From positions 452,501 through 516,500 of the forward strand of contig JAMWET010001896.1 in the NCBI GenBank assembly GCA_024036415.1: 64,000 nt of DNA, given 5' to 3'. The notes beneath the pieces were generated by a model, which saw only the letters and a program-made list of their open reading frames with translations, did not search any database and was not told where the DNA came from. Both the position numbers and the translations under genes were made by a program. Numbering within the stretch: position 1 is the stretch's first letter; each line of letters opens with the position of its first letter. Positions 45,298 to 56,308 of this stretch are shown piece by piece. This DNA is from Prochilodus magdalenae. Its lineage: Eukaryota; Chordata; Actinopteri; Characiformes; Prochilodontidae.

Positions 45298-45555
45298 ATG
45301 ACTGCTGCACCCAGAAGGAGGTGTGGGATTGCAGTGCTGTTGGGTAGGAGGATAAAGGTGACCAGGATCAATACCTGATGATAAATTTAGACTGATATGA
45401 TCAATATTTATTGAGCTGCACATACAGAAGTCTCTCAATGTGGCGATGGGCCGCCATGTTGGCTAATTCAACACGCCAGACGTCTCGGTATGGAGTTTTA
45501 GAGGTTCCTAATGGTATCCTGTGACAATCCATCCCTTGCAGCTGGAATATTACGA
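45298..45555 (-). pseudogene. Tc1-A relic, copy 6 (terminal half)
   Basis: GCTGCACCCAGAAGGAGGTG, the subterminal AACCTTTATC-type region, ATTTATTGAGCTGCACATAC and the reversed C-terminal coding block up to CCATCCCTTGCAGCTGGAAT. The rest of the element is missing. Confidence 0.75.
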
Positions 45556-46724
45556 AGAGTGAACTGTTCTATGCCAACCATACTGGACAAGCAGCAATGG
45601 AAAAACTGGAAACTGGTCCACAAACTATGTATAGCCATCATGTAGCAGCCATTGTGCTGCTTTTAATTCTTTGCACATGCTTTGCCTGCACCGGCTATCG
45701 AAAATATTGGAATCGGAATATTGAAGACGCCCAAAACATGTCCCAAAATATGATTCATATACAGTAAAATGGTTACCATGTTGTGTGTAGCATTATGCAA
45801 ATCCCTTGACCTAGCATGTTTGTTTACAAGCGAGCCAGAGCCTGCTGAAAACCGGACACATGTTGGTTGTGCACGAGTGGTACTAACAGGGCCCGTCAGG
45901 AAGAGTTTTCCTCAAGAACTCATATCCATAATTAATGAAAACTGAAGGTAAGAGGGTAACCTGCAGAGGGACGGTCAGGAGATTTATTCTGGGCCAGCAC
46001 TCCTCCTGGCACGCACCTACCCACACTCGCACGGGCACACACACCTGGCAGAAACAATAGGGGTGTGAAAAGCACTTGATTATAGGTTTTTGGCTGTAAA
46101 TCACGAAGCCTCAAACAAATCCCTTCTGACAGCGGGGTTTGACACGCTCGCTGCTTCATTAGTGTTTAAAATAATACAGCGGGACACGTCTGCCGTTCGT
46201 AGCACAGCAAAACGGATCTAGACGACAAAGGACCGCTATCCTAGGCTTATAATGATTCACCAAGACTGATTTTTCATGGGGAACCGACCCGGTGGGCAAA
46301 GTTTTGGAACACACCTCAAAATCTTCCGCATGAATCCATTTGTTTTTGGAGTTTTGGAAGATTTGTCCAATTTTAATTTCGTAAAGATGAACTGACGGTT
46401 GTTTGTCCGCATCCAGCACTCTTACTGTGCATGACGCTGTGCTCAGTGAAGTGTAGTATCCAGGATAACAGCAGAAACAGAAGATGTCATGGGCATTCAC
46501 CCTGAGGTTTATTAAAAGGTGGTAAAAGTTTTGTTTTAAATTTCGTATTTTGTATTTATGTATTAAAAATTATTAATTCATTAATTAATTAAAGTCCATG
46601 TCAACATTAGTCCACATTTGATGCATTCTGTAATTTTTAATGCCTACCTTGCTGTGTATCATTGGCATAAACGCATTGAGATACATATCATGCAATGTCA
46701 TACATTAATCAAATAAAATAATAG
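45556..46724. other. unassigned; minus-strand 113-codon frame in CNE-like DNA
   Basis: At 46159-46500 a minus-strand frame of 113 codons is open, containing VLDADKQPSVHLYEIKIGQI. I recognise no domain, and there is no clear splice or promoter context. The DNA around it is single-copy in appearance. It could be a degenerate exon, a conserved non-coding block or chance. Confidence 0.2.
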
Positions 46725-46862
46725 CTGCCCCCAGAAGGAATCAACCAACTGGAATGAAACTTGGTGGGTAGGTTTGACAGCATGAGACATGGGCATGATT
46801 CAAGTTTCATGCTTGGTTGTGAATGTTACAGAAGCAGGGACGGGCCTTGTCGTTGTACTGGA
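46725..46862 (+). mobile_element. Tc1-A left-terminal fragment
   Basis: AGCTGCCCCCAGAAGGAATC, ATGAAACTTGGTGGGTAGGT and GACGGGCCTTGTC match the left end of Tc1-A. It gives way directly to a SINE-2 fragment. Confidence 0.65.
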
Positions 46863-46869
46863 CACAGTA

Positions 46870-47035
46870 TATAACCGATGGGTGACTGAAGGGTCACCAG
46901 TTCAATTCCCCGAGCTGACAGTAACGACTGTGGTGCGCTCAAGCAAGACCCCTAATCCCCAAAGTGACTCGTGCTGTTGTGTTGGTAGCATCTACTGCAA
47001 ACAAAGTATGTCTCCGAGTCGGATAGGGGACACAT
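46870..47035 (+). repeat. SINE family 2 fragment
   Basis: CAGTTCAATTCCCCGAGCTG resembles the box-B region and CAGTAACGACTGTGGT the body of the 15.24-kb SINE. The tail is missing. Confidence 0.55.
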
Positions 47036-47104
47036 TGTAGGGCTCTGGGAAGCGGGACGTTCTTATGGATGTATTGTGATCCATATCGGCCAGGCGGATC
47101 ATAG

Positions 47105-47557
47105 CATGTGGTTGGTGGCAGTGGATAAAGGAAGGCACATACCAGTAGACCTGGTCAGTGGTTTATGAAGGTGATGCCTGAGTCTGGTTCTGTGTCTGGT
47201 TGTCAAAATTAGAGTCCACAACAGAATCCAAAACACAAGCAAGAAGGCCAAAAAGGACTCAGGAGATATGGGAAAACTTTGGAAAGGATAAGCAACCATG
47301 AAAACGTCAAAAAGGTCTTTAAAGGACACACGAACCTCACCATGGTGTTCCAAAAAACATGAGGGGACATTAGTTAACGCTCCACAAGGGAAAGGAAGAG
47401 CTTTTTAAAAAAGAGAAGGTAATGGCAGGGGAAACTGGATGCATGTGAGAGGAGCAGGAATGTACCAGAGCTTTGACTACACTTCTGGTGATGTAGACCT
47501 CTGGTGGCCAGTGCATGAAGTGTCCTGGGGCATCCTCCCCTGAGGAACCCTGATATA
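47105..47557 (-). mobile_element. LTR-like retroelement fragment
   Basis: Shares GTTAACGCTCCACAA and GACCTCTGGTGGCCAGTGCA with the 43.99-44.45 kb block. On the minus strand it starts ATATCAGGGTTCC, a decayed version of TGTCAGG. Confidence 0.5.
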
Positions 47558-48030
47558 AAGTTATTAATACATATTAAAAGCTGAAAGAAATGATTGCATA
47601 CAGTGTGATATGTGCCCGACAGGTAATTGAATAAAGTAGGACGTCTTTGTTATTCCCGTTTCCTGTATCCTCGGAATGTGTAAGCGATTTAGCACCAGGA
47701 GCAGATTGGAACCGGGAGTTTAGTGTAGAAAGAGTCCAGACACTAGCACACATGTTCAGCTCTCTTGTGATATCTACGGTGTGGTGGGTGGTGGAGGAAC
47801 CTTCGATGCACCTTAAGGAGGTCCACCACAAATAGAGGGGAAGGCGTAGTGCTCAGTTTCCCTGCTTTGGTGCCCCAGCAAGGAGGTCTGGAGTCGTGCA
47901 TGGCCAAGAGTCCAGGCACAGGAGGACTGGTTGGGTCATCCTGCACTGTTCTTAATAGGCTACGTTAGTGTCTAAAGCAAAGCTGTAGGTGGCCCGCTTG
48001 CTTCCTGGCCAGGTCAGCTCATCAGTGCTT
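47558..48030. other. unassigned sequence
   Basis: No gene or repeat recognised. Confidence 0.4.
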
Positions 48031-48897
48031 GAGCGGCCATCATCCCAGCTGCTGTTTGAGCAATAGAGCCCCCCGAAAGACATACCTGTGTCTTCTTCTT
48101 CTTCCTGAGACAGCTCAAGAAATTCAACCTGCCACAGACCCTGATGATCCAGTTCTACACAGCGATCATCGAGTCCATTCTCACAGCCTCCATAACTATC
48201 TGGCTTGGTTTCTCCACCTCACAAGAAAGAACCAAACTCCAGTGCATCACCAGGACAGCAGAGAGGATCACTGGATGTAACCTGCCATCACTTCAGCAGA
48301 TCTACACCAGCAGGGTGAGGAAGCGTGCTGGCAAAATTACATCTGACCCCTCACATCCTGGACGCCTCCTCTTCCAGACACTCCCCTCTGGTAGAAGACT
48401 GCGGTCCATCAAAACCAGCACAACACGTCATGCTAACAGCTTTTTCCCCAGAGCTGTAGCGCTCCTCAACCACAGTGGACACCTCCCACTGTAAACCTCA
48501 AACATACAACTGAACTGTACCAAACCGGACTGAACAGCTATCTGCACTCTGCCTATTTTTACTATGACTATTTGCACACCTGTACAGATGTTCTCTTTCT
48601 GTAAATATTCAGGTCATCTGTAACTTTCTATATATAATATTTTTCAACTAAATCTGTTTCACATCTCTCAGCTTCTTCAGCTCTTTATTCCCTTTAGTAC
48701 TTTTTACTTTTTTAATTGATCCCCTACCCTATTTACTGTTTAGTGTAATATTCCTTTAGTTTAATACTGTAAATAATCTGTGTTCTGTATTTTTGTTACT
48801 TGTTTTTGTTACTTGTCATACGTGTTGCTCTCACCAAGACAAATTCCTAGTAAGTGTAGCATACTTGGTGAAATAAAGAGATTCTGATTCTGATTCT
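48031..48897 (+). pseudogene. Rex1/L2-type LINE, RT C-terminus and 3' UTR
   Basis: From 48099 the plus strand reads LRQLKKFNLPQTLMIQFYTA, then ESILTASITIWLGFSTSQER, TRTAERITGCNLPSLQQIY, RVRKRAGKITSDPSHPGRLL and LPSGRRLRSIKTSTTRHANS FFP, ending at a stop at 48492. This order is typical of the region after the reverse transcriptase in CR1/L2/Rex1-group LINEs. The 3' UTR ends GGTGAAATAAAGAGATTCTG with a (TTCTGA)n tail. The frame is open for about 130 codons, so the copy is fairly young, but it is 5'-truncated. Confidence 0.85.
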
Positions 48898-50227
48898 TAC
48901 TCTGGGCCAACACAACAGAACACTGAAGAGCAAATGCACTGAGAACAGAAGTTCTAGTCTAGACTTTCTAGGTTGTTCCCGTCATCTGCGAAATGAAACA
49001 AAGATGCATAATGTAATAATCAACTTCCTGAAGACCTAAGAGGATTACTGGGAAGCCGGGGCAGCCTCATATTGAGTAGTGAGTTTGAAACTTTCGTAGC
49101 TCTTTGTAATGCGGTGTATTCGAATGCTAAATGCGGAGCCAGTGAAATAATTCCTCTTAATGCAAAGCGTAATTACCGCAGGGTCGTACTTGTTTACATC
49201 TTGAAGAAAATGGAAGAATGGACAGACTAATAGTGTAATTACAGGATTAGTCTGTCCTGGGTAATAGGGCGACAGCAGTACATGCAGCTAATTACCCCTA
49301 TTTCCACTGCTGGGCTTTTATTATTCCTGATGTAAGGCTTTGGCACGCTGAGACTTCCCACTGAGTAGGACAGACTCAATGAGTCTTCTCACATCTGCAC
49401 ATGTGAGAAAAGATGGTTTTCCGCGATAATCACCAACACTTTGCCGTTTCCATCATCGAAGTGGTGCGGAGCTTCGGAACCTGAAGCTAAACATCTGAAA
49501 CCCCTTAGAAGTTTCAGCCAAAACAAAAGCGCCGCTTCGGCTTTGCACTCTATTAGCGATTCGCGTTCGCACGTTTGATTTTCCAGCGTGGGTGTGCGGA
49601 GAAGGAAACTGATCATCGTCACTGAGCTTAAATGAGAAACGAGAAGCTGGATCGATCTAAAGGATGTTCGGTTTATCATGTGCAGACTTTCATACTGAAT
49701 GAATTCAATCAGTATCAATGGGATGATGTCATATATGAATATTACTGCTGCGAATATTAGGTGACGTTTTATTTTAGAGGGAGTTTAATAAGGCCTCATT
49801 GTTTGCTCAATGAAGTTGTAGCGTTCAGTAGGTGCAGGAGTATACTGTCTCTTTGGTGTGGAGGTAGTGCGCAGGAAGAACTGAGTGTGGGATGTGCTGA
49901 ACGGTAGAGACTACTGGACCTAGCTGTTTGTTTGGTCATTCGTGGTTTTCTGTAAGTAACGCTACTCTGTGGGCTTTACCCGTCCATGTATGAGCAAGCT
50001 AGGGGCTCTAAGAGACGTGTATATGCCTCATCGCTAAATAAACAAGCAAGTGGAACACCGCCAGTGTGTGTACGAGTGTCTGCTCCATTGTGCTTCGTGC
50101 TTTACCTGCCTCTAAAGCTCACCATCCGGGCTGGAGCTGGAAATTCTGCCCCTTCTGGCTCCAAAGGGTTACAACGTATGGAGCCTCTGCTGATGACAGT
50201 CCTTCTTAGTTAACTCATCGTCAAAAG
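48898..50227. other. unassigned; CNE-like block and possible LTR poly(A) region
   Basis: At 49080-49340 the DNA is single-copy looking and rich in homeodomain-type words (GCGTAATTACCGC, GTGTAATTACAGG, AGCTAATTACCCC), a candidate conserved enhancer. At 49840-50170, AATAAACAAGCAAG precedes a mixed sequence that could be an LTR R-U5. No exon recognised. Confidence 0.35.
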
Positions 50228-50770
50228 GACAGCTGCACCCAGAAGGAGGTGTGGGAGTGTGGTGCTGTTGGGAAGGAAGATAAAGGTGACCAGGATCAAT
50301 AACTGATGATAAATTTAGACTGATATGATCAATATTTATTGAGCTACACATACAGAAGTCTGTCTCTCTGTCAGTATGGCGTCGGGCCGCCATGTTTGCT
50401 AACCCAACATGCCAGACGTCTCGGTATGGAGCTGTAGCGGTTCCTAATGGTGTCCTGTGATAATCCATCCCATGCAGCTTGAATATCCTCACACAGTTCC
50501 TGCAGATGGTGCTGTAGGGCCGGAGGTGGAGTGAAACAAGGCCTTCTGGACGTGTGACACGTGACAACAAACCGTTGACCTTGGCGCTGACCACGGTGCC
50601 TCCACCAAGACAAAAGAGGGACACGTCACTGAAGATGACCTACTGCCATTCTGAGTCACTCCATGACGATCTGGTACGCACCATTGCAGTCTTTGGTGAC
50701 GGTGACGTGGTGTTAGGGACAGTCGACATAACAGCCTGTGTGCATGTAGTCCTGCACGTCAGGAAGTTAT
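50228..50770 (-). pseudogene. Tc1-A relic, copy 7
   Basis: Left end CAGCTGCACCCAGAAGGAGG, then the reversed C-terminal block (LQELCEDIQAAWDGLSQDTI) and the family junction. The DDE-Asp region is damaged: reversed CATCTTCAGTGACGTGTCCC changes the SDES context to SDVS. Right part truncated after TGTGTGCATGTAGTCCTGC. Confidence 0.8.
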
Positions 50771-51239
50771 GGCTCCAGCAGAAATCTAAAGTGAAGTTCA
50801 AATCAAAGCTGTATATAGTCTATATCAAGCATTATAATTAATATCAGTATAAAATTATAATAATTGCATTATTAGTCGCAATAGTACATATAAACTCTTA
50901 TTAAGATCTGTTAAGAAATGCAAATGAATGAGCTTGAATTATCTCCTAAATTAAAATTTTCATATCTTAAGCATTTATACAATTATACACTAATAAAATC
51001 TTATTAATGGTTCCAACCGTAGCAGTGCATTCATAAAATATCTAAATGTATATCCTATTTATTAGCTTAAACCTAATAAGAATTTAATAACTCACTAATT
51101 CTTCAAAATGTGCTTTATATTCTACAGGAAATATGAAAATATGGAAGAGAGTTAAAGTAGAGCCATCACTGATTAAATGTTAAAGCCCTGAACAAGCTTT
51201 GAGAAAGTTTCCCACATTCTCATATTCATATTCCATAAT
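50771..51239. other. AT-rich unassigned sequence
   Basis: Nothing recognised; AT-rich. Confidence 0.5.
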
Positions 51240-51450
51240 CATGGATGGCGCAACGGATAACATCACTTGTCACCGAGCTTCTACACCATGTGGGAGATTG
51301 GGGTTCGATTCCTGGTCTGGGTGACTATGCTGTGCTACACCAATAAGAGTCCATGGGCAAGACTCCTAACACTACACTGGCCTACCTGTAATATGATTAA
51401 CCTTGTAAGTCGCTCTGGATAAGAGCATCAGCTAAATGTCATAAAAGGAA
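51240..51450 (+). repeat. tRNA-derived SINE, family 1, copy 2
   Basis: Box-B GGTTCGATTCCTGG, CACCAATAAGAGTCCATGGG, GACTCCTAACACTACACTGG and GTAAGTCGCTCTGGATAAGA follow in the same order as at 4.23 kb. The head is a degenerate tRNA-like sequence (GATGGCGCAACGGATAACAT). Confidence 0.82.
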
Positions 51451-51655
51451 ATTCTCAAAAGGTTAATTCGTAACAAGAACAACTTGCGTGCCACTTGATT
51501 TACATGCATCTGTTTTTTAAAAATTGCATGTTGTAATTTGACTTTGTCATATGATGGAAGAGGTATATGATCAAACACTACCATCATATTAAAGAGCAGT
51601 AGATAGAAAGACTGTCCACATATTAGAGGCCATGAAAGCCATAATAACGCCACTC
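51451..51655. other. unassigned sequence
   Basis: Nothing recognised. Confidence 0.4.
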
Positions 51656-52268
51656 AACATCAAAACAATCAGAAGGAATCAACTCACAGGAATGAAACTT
51701 GGTGGGTAGGTTTGATAATATGAGACATGCCACTGATTCAAAATTCACACCTGGCTGTGCATGCGACGTGAGTAAGGATGGCCTTATTACTGTACCTGTT
51801 AGTGCTAACACCATTGGCAGACAGCTGCACCTGACTCAGAATGGCAGTAAGTCATCTTCAGTGATGTGTCCCTCTTTTGTCTTGGTGGAGGCACCGTGGT
51901 CAGCGCCAAGGACAACGATTTGTTGTCACGTGTCACGCGTCCAGAAGGCCTGGTGTCACTCCACCTCCACCCCTACCGCACCATCTGCAGGACCTGTGTG
52001 AGAATATTCAAGCTGCATGGGATGGATTATCACAGGACACCATCAGGAACCTCTACAGCTCCATACCGAGACGTCTGGCATGTTGGGTTAGCAAACATGG
52101 CGGCCCAACGCCATACTGAGAGACAGACTTCTGTATGTGTAGCTCAATAAATATTGATCATATCAGTCTAAACTTATCAGTTATTGATCCTGGTCACCTT
52201 TATCTTCCTTCCCAACAGCACCGCAATCCCACACCTCCTCTGGGTGCAGCTATTCTTTTGACGATGAG
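51656..52268 (+). pseudogene. Tc1-A relic, copy 8 (both ends)
   Basis: Left side CAGAAGGAATCAACTCACAG and ATGAAACTTGGTGGGTAGGT; right side CTCTGGGTGCAGCTATTC. The DDE block (CATCTTCAGTGATGTGTCCC) carries the same SDE-to-SDV change as copy 7. The junction and C-terminal LQDLCENIQAAWDGLSQDTI follow. It is about 610 bp and shows the full arrangement of the deleted element. Confidence 0.82.
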
Positions 52269-52594
52269 TGTAATTTTGGCCGATCCTGGGTTGTTAATAG
52301 CTGTATAACCCTACAATTAATTTGCCAAATAGGTTGTCTGAATGACTAACTAGCACAATGCTAAATTTCAGCCACAGTGCTTATTTATGCACTTCTGTCA
52401 TGCGCCTCTTATTGCAGATTTGTCCTACCCGTTTAAGATTTACCGTTGCCGTCTCCAGTGGAATTAAATTCCTTTAGTAATTTGATCTTTTTCACTGTTT
52501 GTTGCACCTTTGTTTTGACAACCAGTTGCTGATGAATGGAATCCTGTATGGTGTACGTTACTATTATCGTTATGTGCTGTCGGAACATTTCCAG
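52269..52594. other. unassigned sequence
   Basis: Nothing recognised. Confidence 0.4.
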
Positions 52595-53390
52595 CTATTG
52601 GCAACTATATGAATGAGGCTTATCTAGAATATACTGTCCTCTGTTTGGCTCGTCCACCTTCTCCATGGTTCCTTCATTGATTGCTCTGACTGTATTCATC
52701 CATCTTGCTGCTGGTCGTCCTCTTCTTCTGTTTTGTCCTTCAACTCTTCCAGGCATCGTGGTCTTTTCCCATGACCTGTTTCTTCTCAGGATATGCTGAA
52801 ATAAGATATCTTCAGTTTTCGTTGTCTGGGCTTCCAGTGAAAGTGAGATCTTTGTTTTCTTTGCTGTCCAAGTTTCTCCCAGAAGTCTTTTCCAACACCA
52901 AAGTTTAGACGTGTCTATTTTTTTCTTGTCTTGCCTACTTAATGTCCTGCTTTCACATCCATAGAACCATGGAGAAGACCATAGCCAGGACGAGCCTGAT
53001 CTTCGTTTGTAGAGACAAGAAGCTCTTTCACCCTTGTTTTCTTGAATGCTGGGTGTCATTAATAACTGAGCTGAGTAGGAAAACGTTGTCCACCATTTGC
53101 AAATCTTCTCCTACTGTCATAACCTTGATTGTCTTCATACTGAACTAAAGTCCCAACTTTTCACTCAGTTCTTCAGTCTTCCTTATTTGGCTCTACGAGT
53201 GTTGTTTCATCCATTAAAGGTTATTGATGTTCCTCCCACCAATCCTGAATCCAATCTGACATAATCCCTGACATTATAGGCTTACCAAACAAAACATCTC
53301 ACCATAAGTCACCTTGGGTGTTTAGGATGGTAGTAACATGCAAAGTAATGTTGTCTACTGCAGATGAAGATGAAGAAGTTGGGTCTATAA
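52595..53390 (-). pseudogene. RTE-type LINE, C-terminal region
   Basis: The minus strand carries, in order and with frameshifts, MKTIKVMTVGEDLQMVDNVF, KIRLVLAMVFSMV, GCESRTLSRQDKKKIDTSKL, WCWKRLLGETWTAKKTK, EDILFQHILRRNRSWEKTTM and GRVEGQNRRRGRPAARWMNT. This is the typical tail of RTE/BovB-group LINE polyproteins, after the reverse transcriptase (W-CWRRLL and GRRRGRP-type landmarks). Stops and frame changes show it is inactive. The upstream RT continues at 53960 beyond an inserted Tc1. Confidence 0.82.
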
Positions 53391-53958
53391 ATACTTGTGG
53401 GGTGTGAGTGACAGGATCCATAGATTGAGAAAAGGTGGGGCAGTGCAGGGAATGTCTCATTTACATTTACGGTATTTAGCTGATGCTAATGAAGGATAAT
53501 CATATTACAGGGAGGCCAGTGTAGTGTTAGGAGTCTTGCCCATGGACTCTTATTGGTGTAGCACAGCATAGTCACTCAGCCTGGGATTCGAACCCCAGTC
53601 TCCCACATGTGGTGGTGGCTACTTGGTGGGTAGTGGTGTTATCCACTTAGCTACACCAACCACCTCGGTCCATGTGTGGAAGATGTCTCCAAAGCAGATG
53701 TTAATGAATGGCTAAAAGGTGTGACTGAGCATTTAGGCGTGGCCGAAGACCATAGTGTGAAGGAAGTAGCTGAACCTGCAGGCGTATGGAAGCGTATGGA
53801 CATATGGGTCTACCAGCAGTGGCTTAAACGGGAAGACATCCACCAAATCTGGCCCAACTGTGCAAGTCTTTGAACACTGATGTAACCTACATCCAGAAAC
53901 ATGTCGAGTCTAATCTAAATCCAGTCACAGCTGTTGTTGGTGCTTGTGGAGGTGTTAC
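53391..53958 (+). pseudogene. Tc1-like relic, family C, copy 3, carrying a SINE
   Basis: GGGTGTGAGTGACAGGATCC and AGGGAATGTCTCA form the left part. After the SINE, GGTCCATGTGTGGAAGATG leads to the helix-turn-helix coding VAEDHSVKEVAEPAGVWKRM and a short YQQWLKREDIHQIWPNCASL. It lacks the DDE domain and interrupts the RTE element. Confidence 0.65.
53456..53666 (-). repeat. tRNA-derived SINE, family 1, copy 3
   Basis: Reversed family-1 SINE: ATTTAGCTGATGCTAATGAA (tail), GTAGTGTTAGGAGTCTTGCC, TCTTATTGGTGTAGC, GGGATTCGAACCCC (box B reversed) and GTGTTATCCACTTAGCTACA (box A reversed). It splits the Tc1-C relic. Confidence 0.85.
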
Positions 53959-54400
53959 ACATATTAAGTACAGTTCAGTGACAGGGGGCTTGGTGACCTT
54001 GTGTCCTGCATCCAGGCGGCACTTTTTGTTTTAAGGCCTTTGGTTGATCAGTGTAGAGATTGCTCATTAGAACAGTGAGATGCTCTGGTATTGCGATTTT
54101 CCTTAATTGTATGTGGGCAACACAGTCAATGGCTGTAGTCAATGACCGGGATATTGAATTGCTTCTTATACTCATTGGCTTTTTCAGGGATCCAGAGTCT
54201 ATCTATAATTCCATCTCTTGTTCCTGAATCCTGCCTGCACATGTGACTGCTCTCTTTCAGTGCAAGGCTCCAGGTCATGGTGAAGGATCTAGAGCTTTAA
54301 GATCAGTAGGGAAGATTTCACTATTAAGGAAAACGTGTGATTTGCGCACTGCCTTTCTTTGGTATTTGGATATAGACTGACCTCCTCCAGGCCTCCTAAT
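53959..54400 (-). pseudogene. RTE-type LINE, reverse transcriptase palm fragment
   Basis: The minus strand reads GIIDRLWIPEKANEYKKQFN then a damaged IDYSH-type block where the catalytic FxDYxKAFD motif is expected. It continues IAIPEHLTVLMSNLYTDQ and VPPGCRTQGHQ. These match the order of RTE reverse transcriptase motifs ('GTRDxI...RWIxEKAxEY', 'IPxHLxxLxxNLY'). The first catalytic Asp region is broken by indels. Confidence 0.78.
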
Positions 54401-56305
54401 TTGGTAAGTAATTTAACCATAGCTTCTTAGAATCTTGAGGTATGGCGGTGGAGGTGTGGCTTTACTCTCAGGGCTTCACTGACTTCATCAAATAGCACTA
54501 AAAGTCTAAGAGCCGACGGATCAACGAAGGGGTCTTGGGAATGTTGTTTTGTAACCGTATATATTCTCTACATCTTTTTATGATTTGTCCGTTGTCATCT
54601 TTTGGAGTACCAATTTCATCTCCCGTCTCTTTTAAAACCTCTTTGGAACTTGCAGGTTAGTTCTTCTAACAGGTCTTTTGTCCTTCTTGAATTTGGATTC
54701 TGTTTTCAAGATTTTTGAGAATGCTAGACATCCTGATGTCGCTGCTCCCCAATTAAGGTACACATACCGGGACATTAATGAAGGATTCGTTCTCCTGCTT
54801 CGTTACTGATACCAAGGCCGTCCTACCCAACAGCATTTCCCTCCTTCTCTTGTTTGTCCATAGCATTCCAGTCTCCAATCACCGGTGAATGGGTCTTATC
54901 AATTTTGGCGTGAGCTAGACCATAAAATTCTGGTTTGTTGAAATCTCCACCTTCCCTCTAACTTTCTTGGATTCCTCTTTAAAGTCCTCTTTGAGTTCCG
55001 TCCAGAGCTCTGCTGTTTCTTTACCAGTTATGTCCAGCCACTGAAATCCATAGCTGATGTTTTCTTAGAAGATCAGTCGTATGTTTTCCAGCTGATATTA
55101 TTGGAGTCTGGTGGTCTGATTGTTGTTTCTGAACTACATATGAAGCTTGCATGTTAGAGGTTTGCGATCTGTTCCTCAGTGAAGCTCTTCTATCCCTTAA
55201 TGCAAAGACTGAAGTCTTGTTTGGTTTCGGTGAACTCTATCCGGTGATGTCCAGATGTACACTTGTCATTGGGATGTGTTAGTTATGAAATATTCATCGT
55301 ACTTGCAGAAATTGATTACTTGTTCTCTTGCTCAAGCAAGGCCTTCTTGTCCAACAGCATTTCCCTCTTTCTCATGTCTATAGCATCCCAGTCTCCGTTC
55401 ACTTGTCAAATTCGGCCTGGGCTTTATTATAAATCTGGACGATTTCTTCCTCCACCGTGTCCAACCTGAATGGCAGAACTGATAAATGGTTGTGCATGAA
55501 TTCATATTGACATCAGTTGGACATTACCGGCATTAGATCCAATAATCGTCCTGTTGACATCCTTGTTGACAACGAAAGCCGCTCTAATACTTCTTTGTTG
55601 TTTGTGACAGGTAGTAGATAGCATGTTCCCCTGATTGAAAGTGTCCTAATCCGTCCGTTTTAGCTTGCTGAGCTCCAGGATGTTGAGGCCTAGACCACAC
55701 ATTTCCATTCCACCCTACTTCCAGCTCCATCCTCTGTACATTCCACTGCGATTTGTGTTTTTGCAGCTCTGAATTCTCTTTTCTCGCTTGCCAGCTTCGG
55801 CAACTAGATGTCCTGAAGCCTTTGATCTCGCTGCATTATACACGCAAGCTGTACTCGGAGGAAACCTCAGCAACAAGATGAGTGCCTTCCTGGGAGGGCT
55901 GGCACTTGTCAATCATTCTATTGTGTCTATCCATGTGGTTTTCTTGGTGAAGTGCAAAAGAGGCTTACCATTGCCTTCTTTCATGCAGTTGAATCAACAT
56001 TTTTGAGATTTGTTACCTCTGGGATCATCGGTTAAAGACATTGTCCTGTATCGCCGCTCACATACACATACTAGGACATTAATGAAGGATCCTTCCTGAT
56101 ACCAAGGCTATCTTATCCAACAGCATTTCCCTCCCTCTCATGTTTGTCTATTGCATTCCATAGTCTCCAATCACTGGCGATACATCTTCTTTCCAGGTCT
56201 TGTCAATTTCGGTGTGAGCTAGACCATAAAACTGGATTTCTTCATCATTTACGTCCATTGTTGGGTCATAAACCTGAATGGCATTCAATCAAACTATCAT
56301 GGTTA
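54401..56305 (-). pseudogene. RTE-type LINE, three endonuclease-region fragments
   Basis: Three stretches share the plus-strand string CCAACAGCATTTCCCTCC (or CTCT) and TCTCATGTCTATAGCATCCC-type sequence: about 54760-54960, 55330-55510 and 56065-56300. The last, read on the minus strand, gives AIQVYDPTMDVNDEEIQFYG, HTEIDKTWKEDVSPVIGDYG, resembling the 'QVYAPT...EIxxFY...IIGDWN' part of the AP endonuclease domain. The linker near 55000-55060 encodes ETAELWTELKEDFKEESKKV. The order implies several partial RTE copies in the same orientation. Confidence 0.65.
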
Positions 56306-56308
56306 TAC

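Noticed and set aside
46159..46500. 113-codon minus-strand frame as a gene
   Set aside because: No recognisable domain, promoter or splice pattern. Kept only as an unassigned CNE-like stretch.
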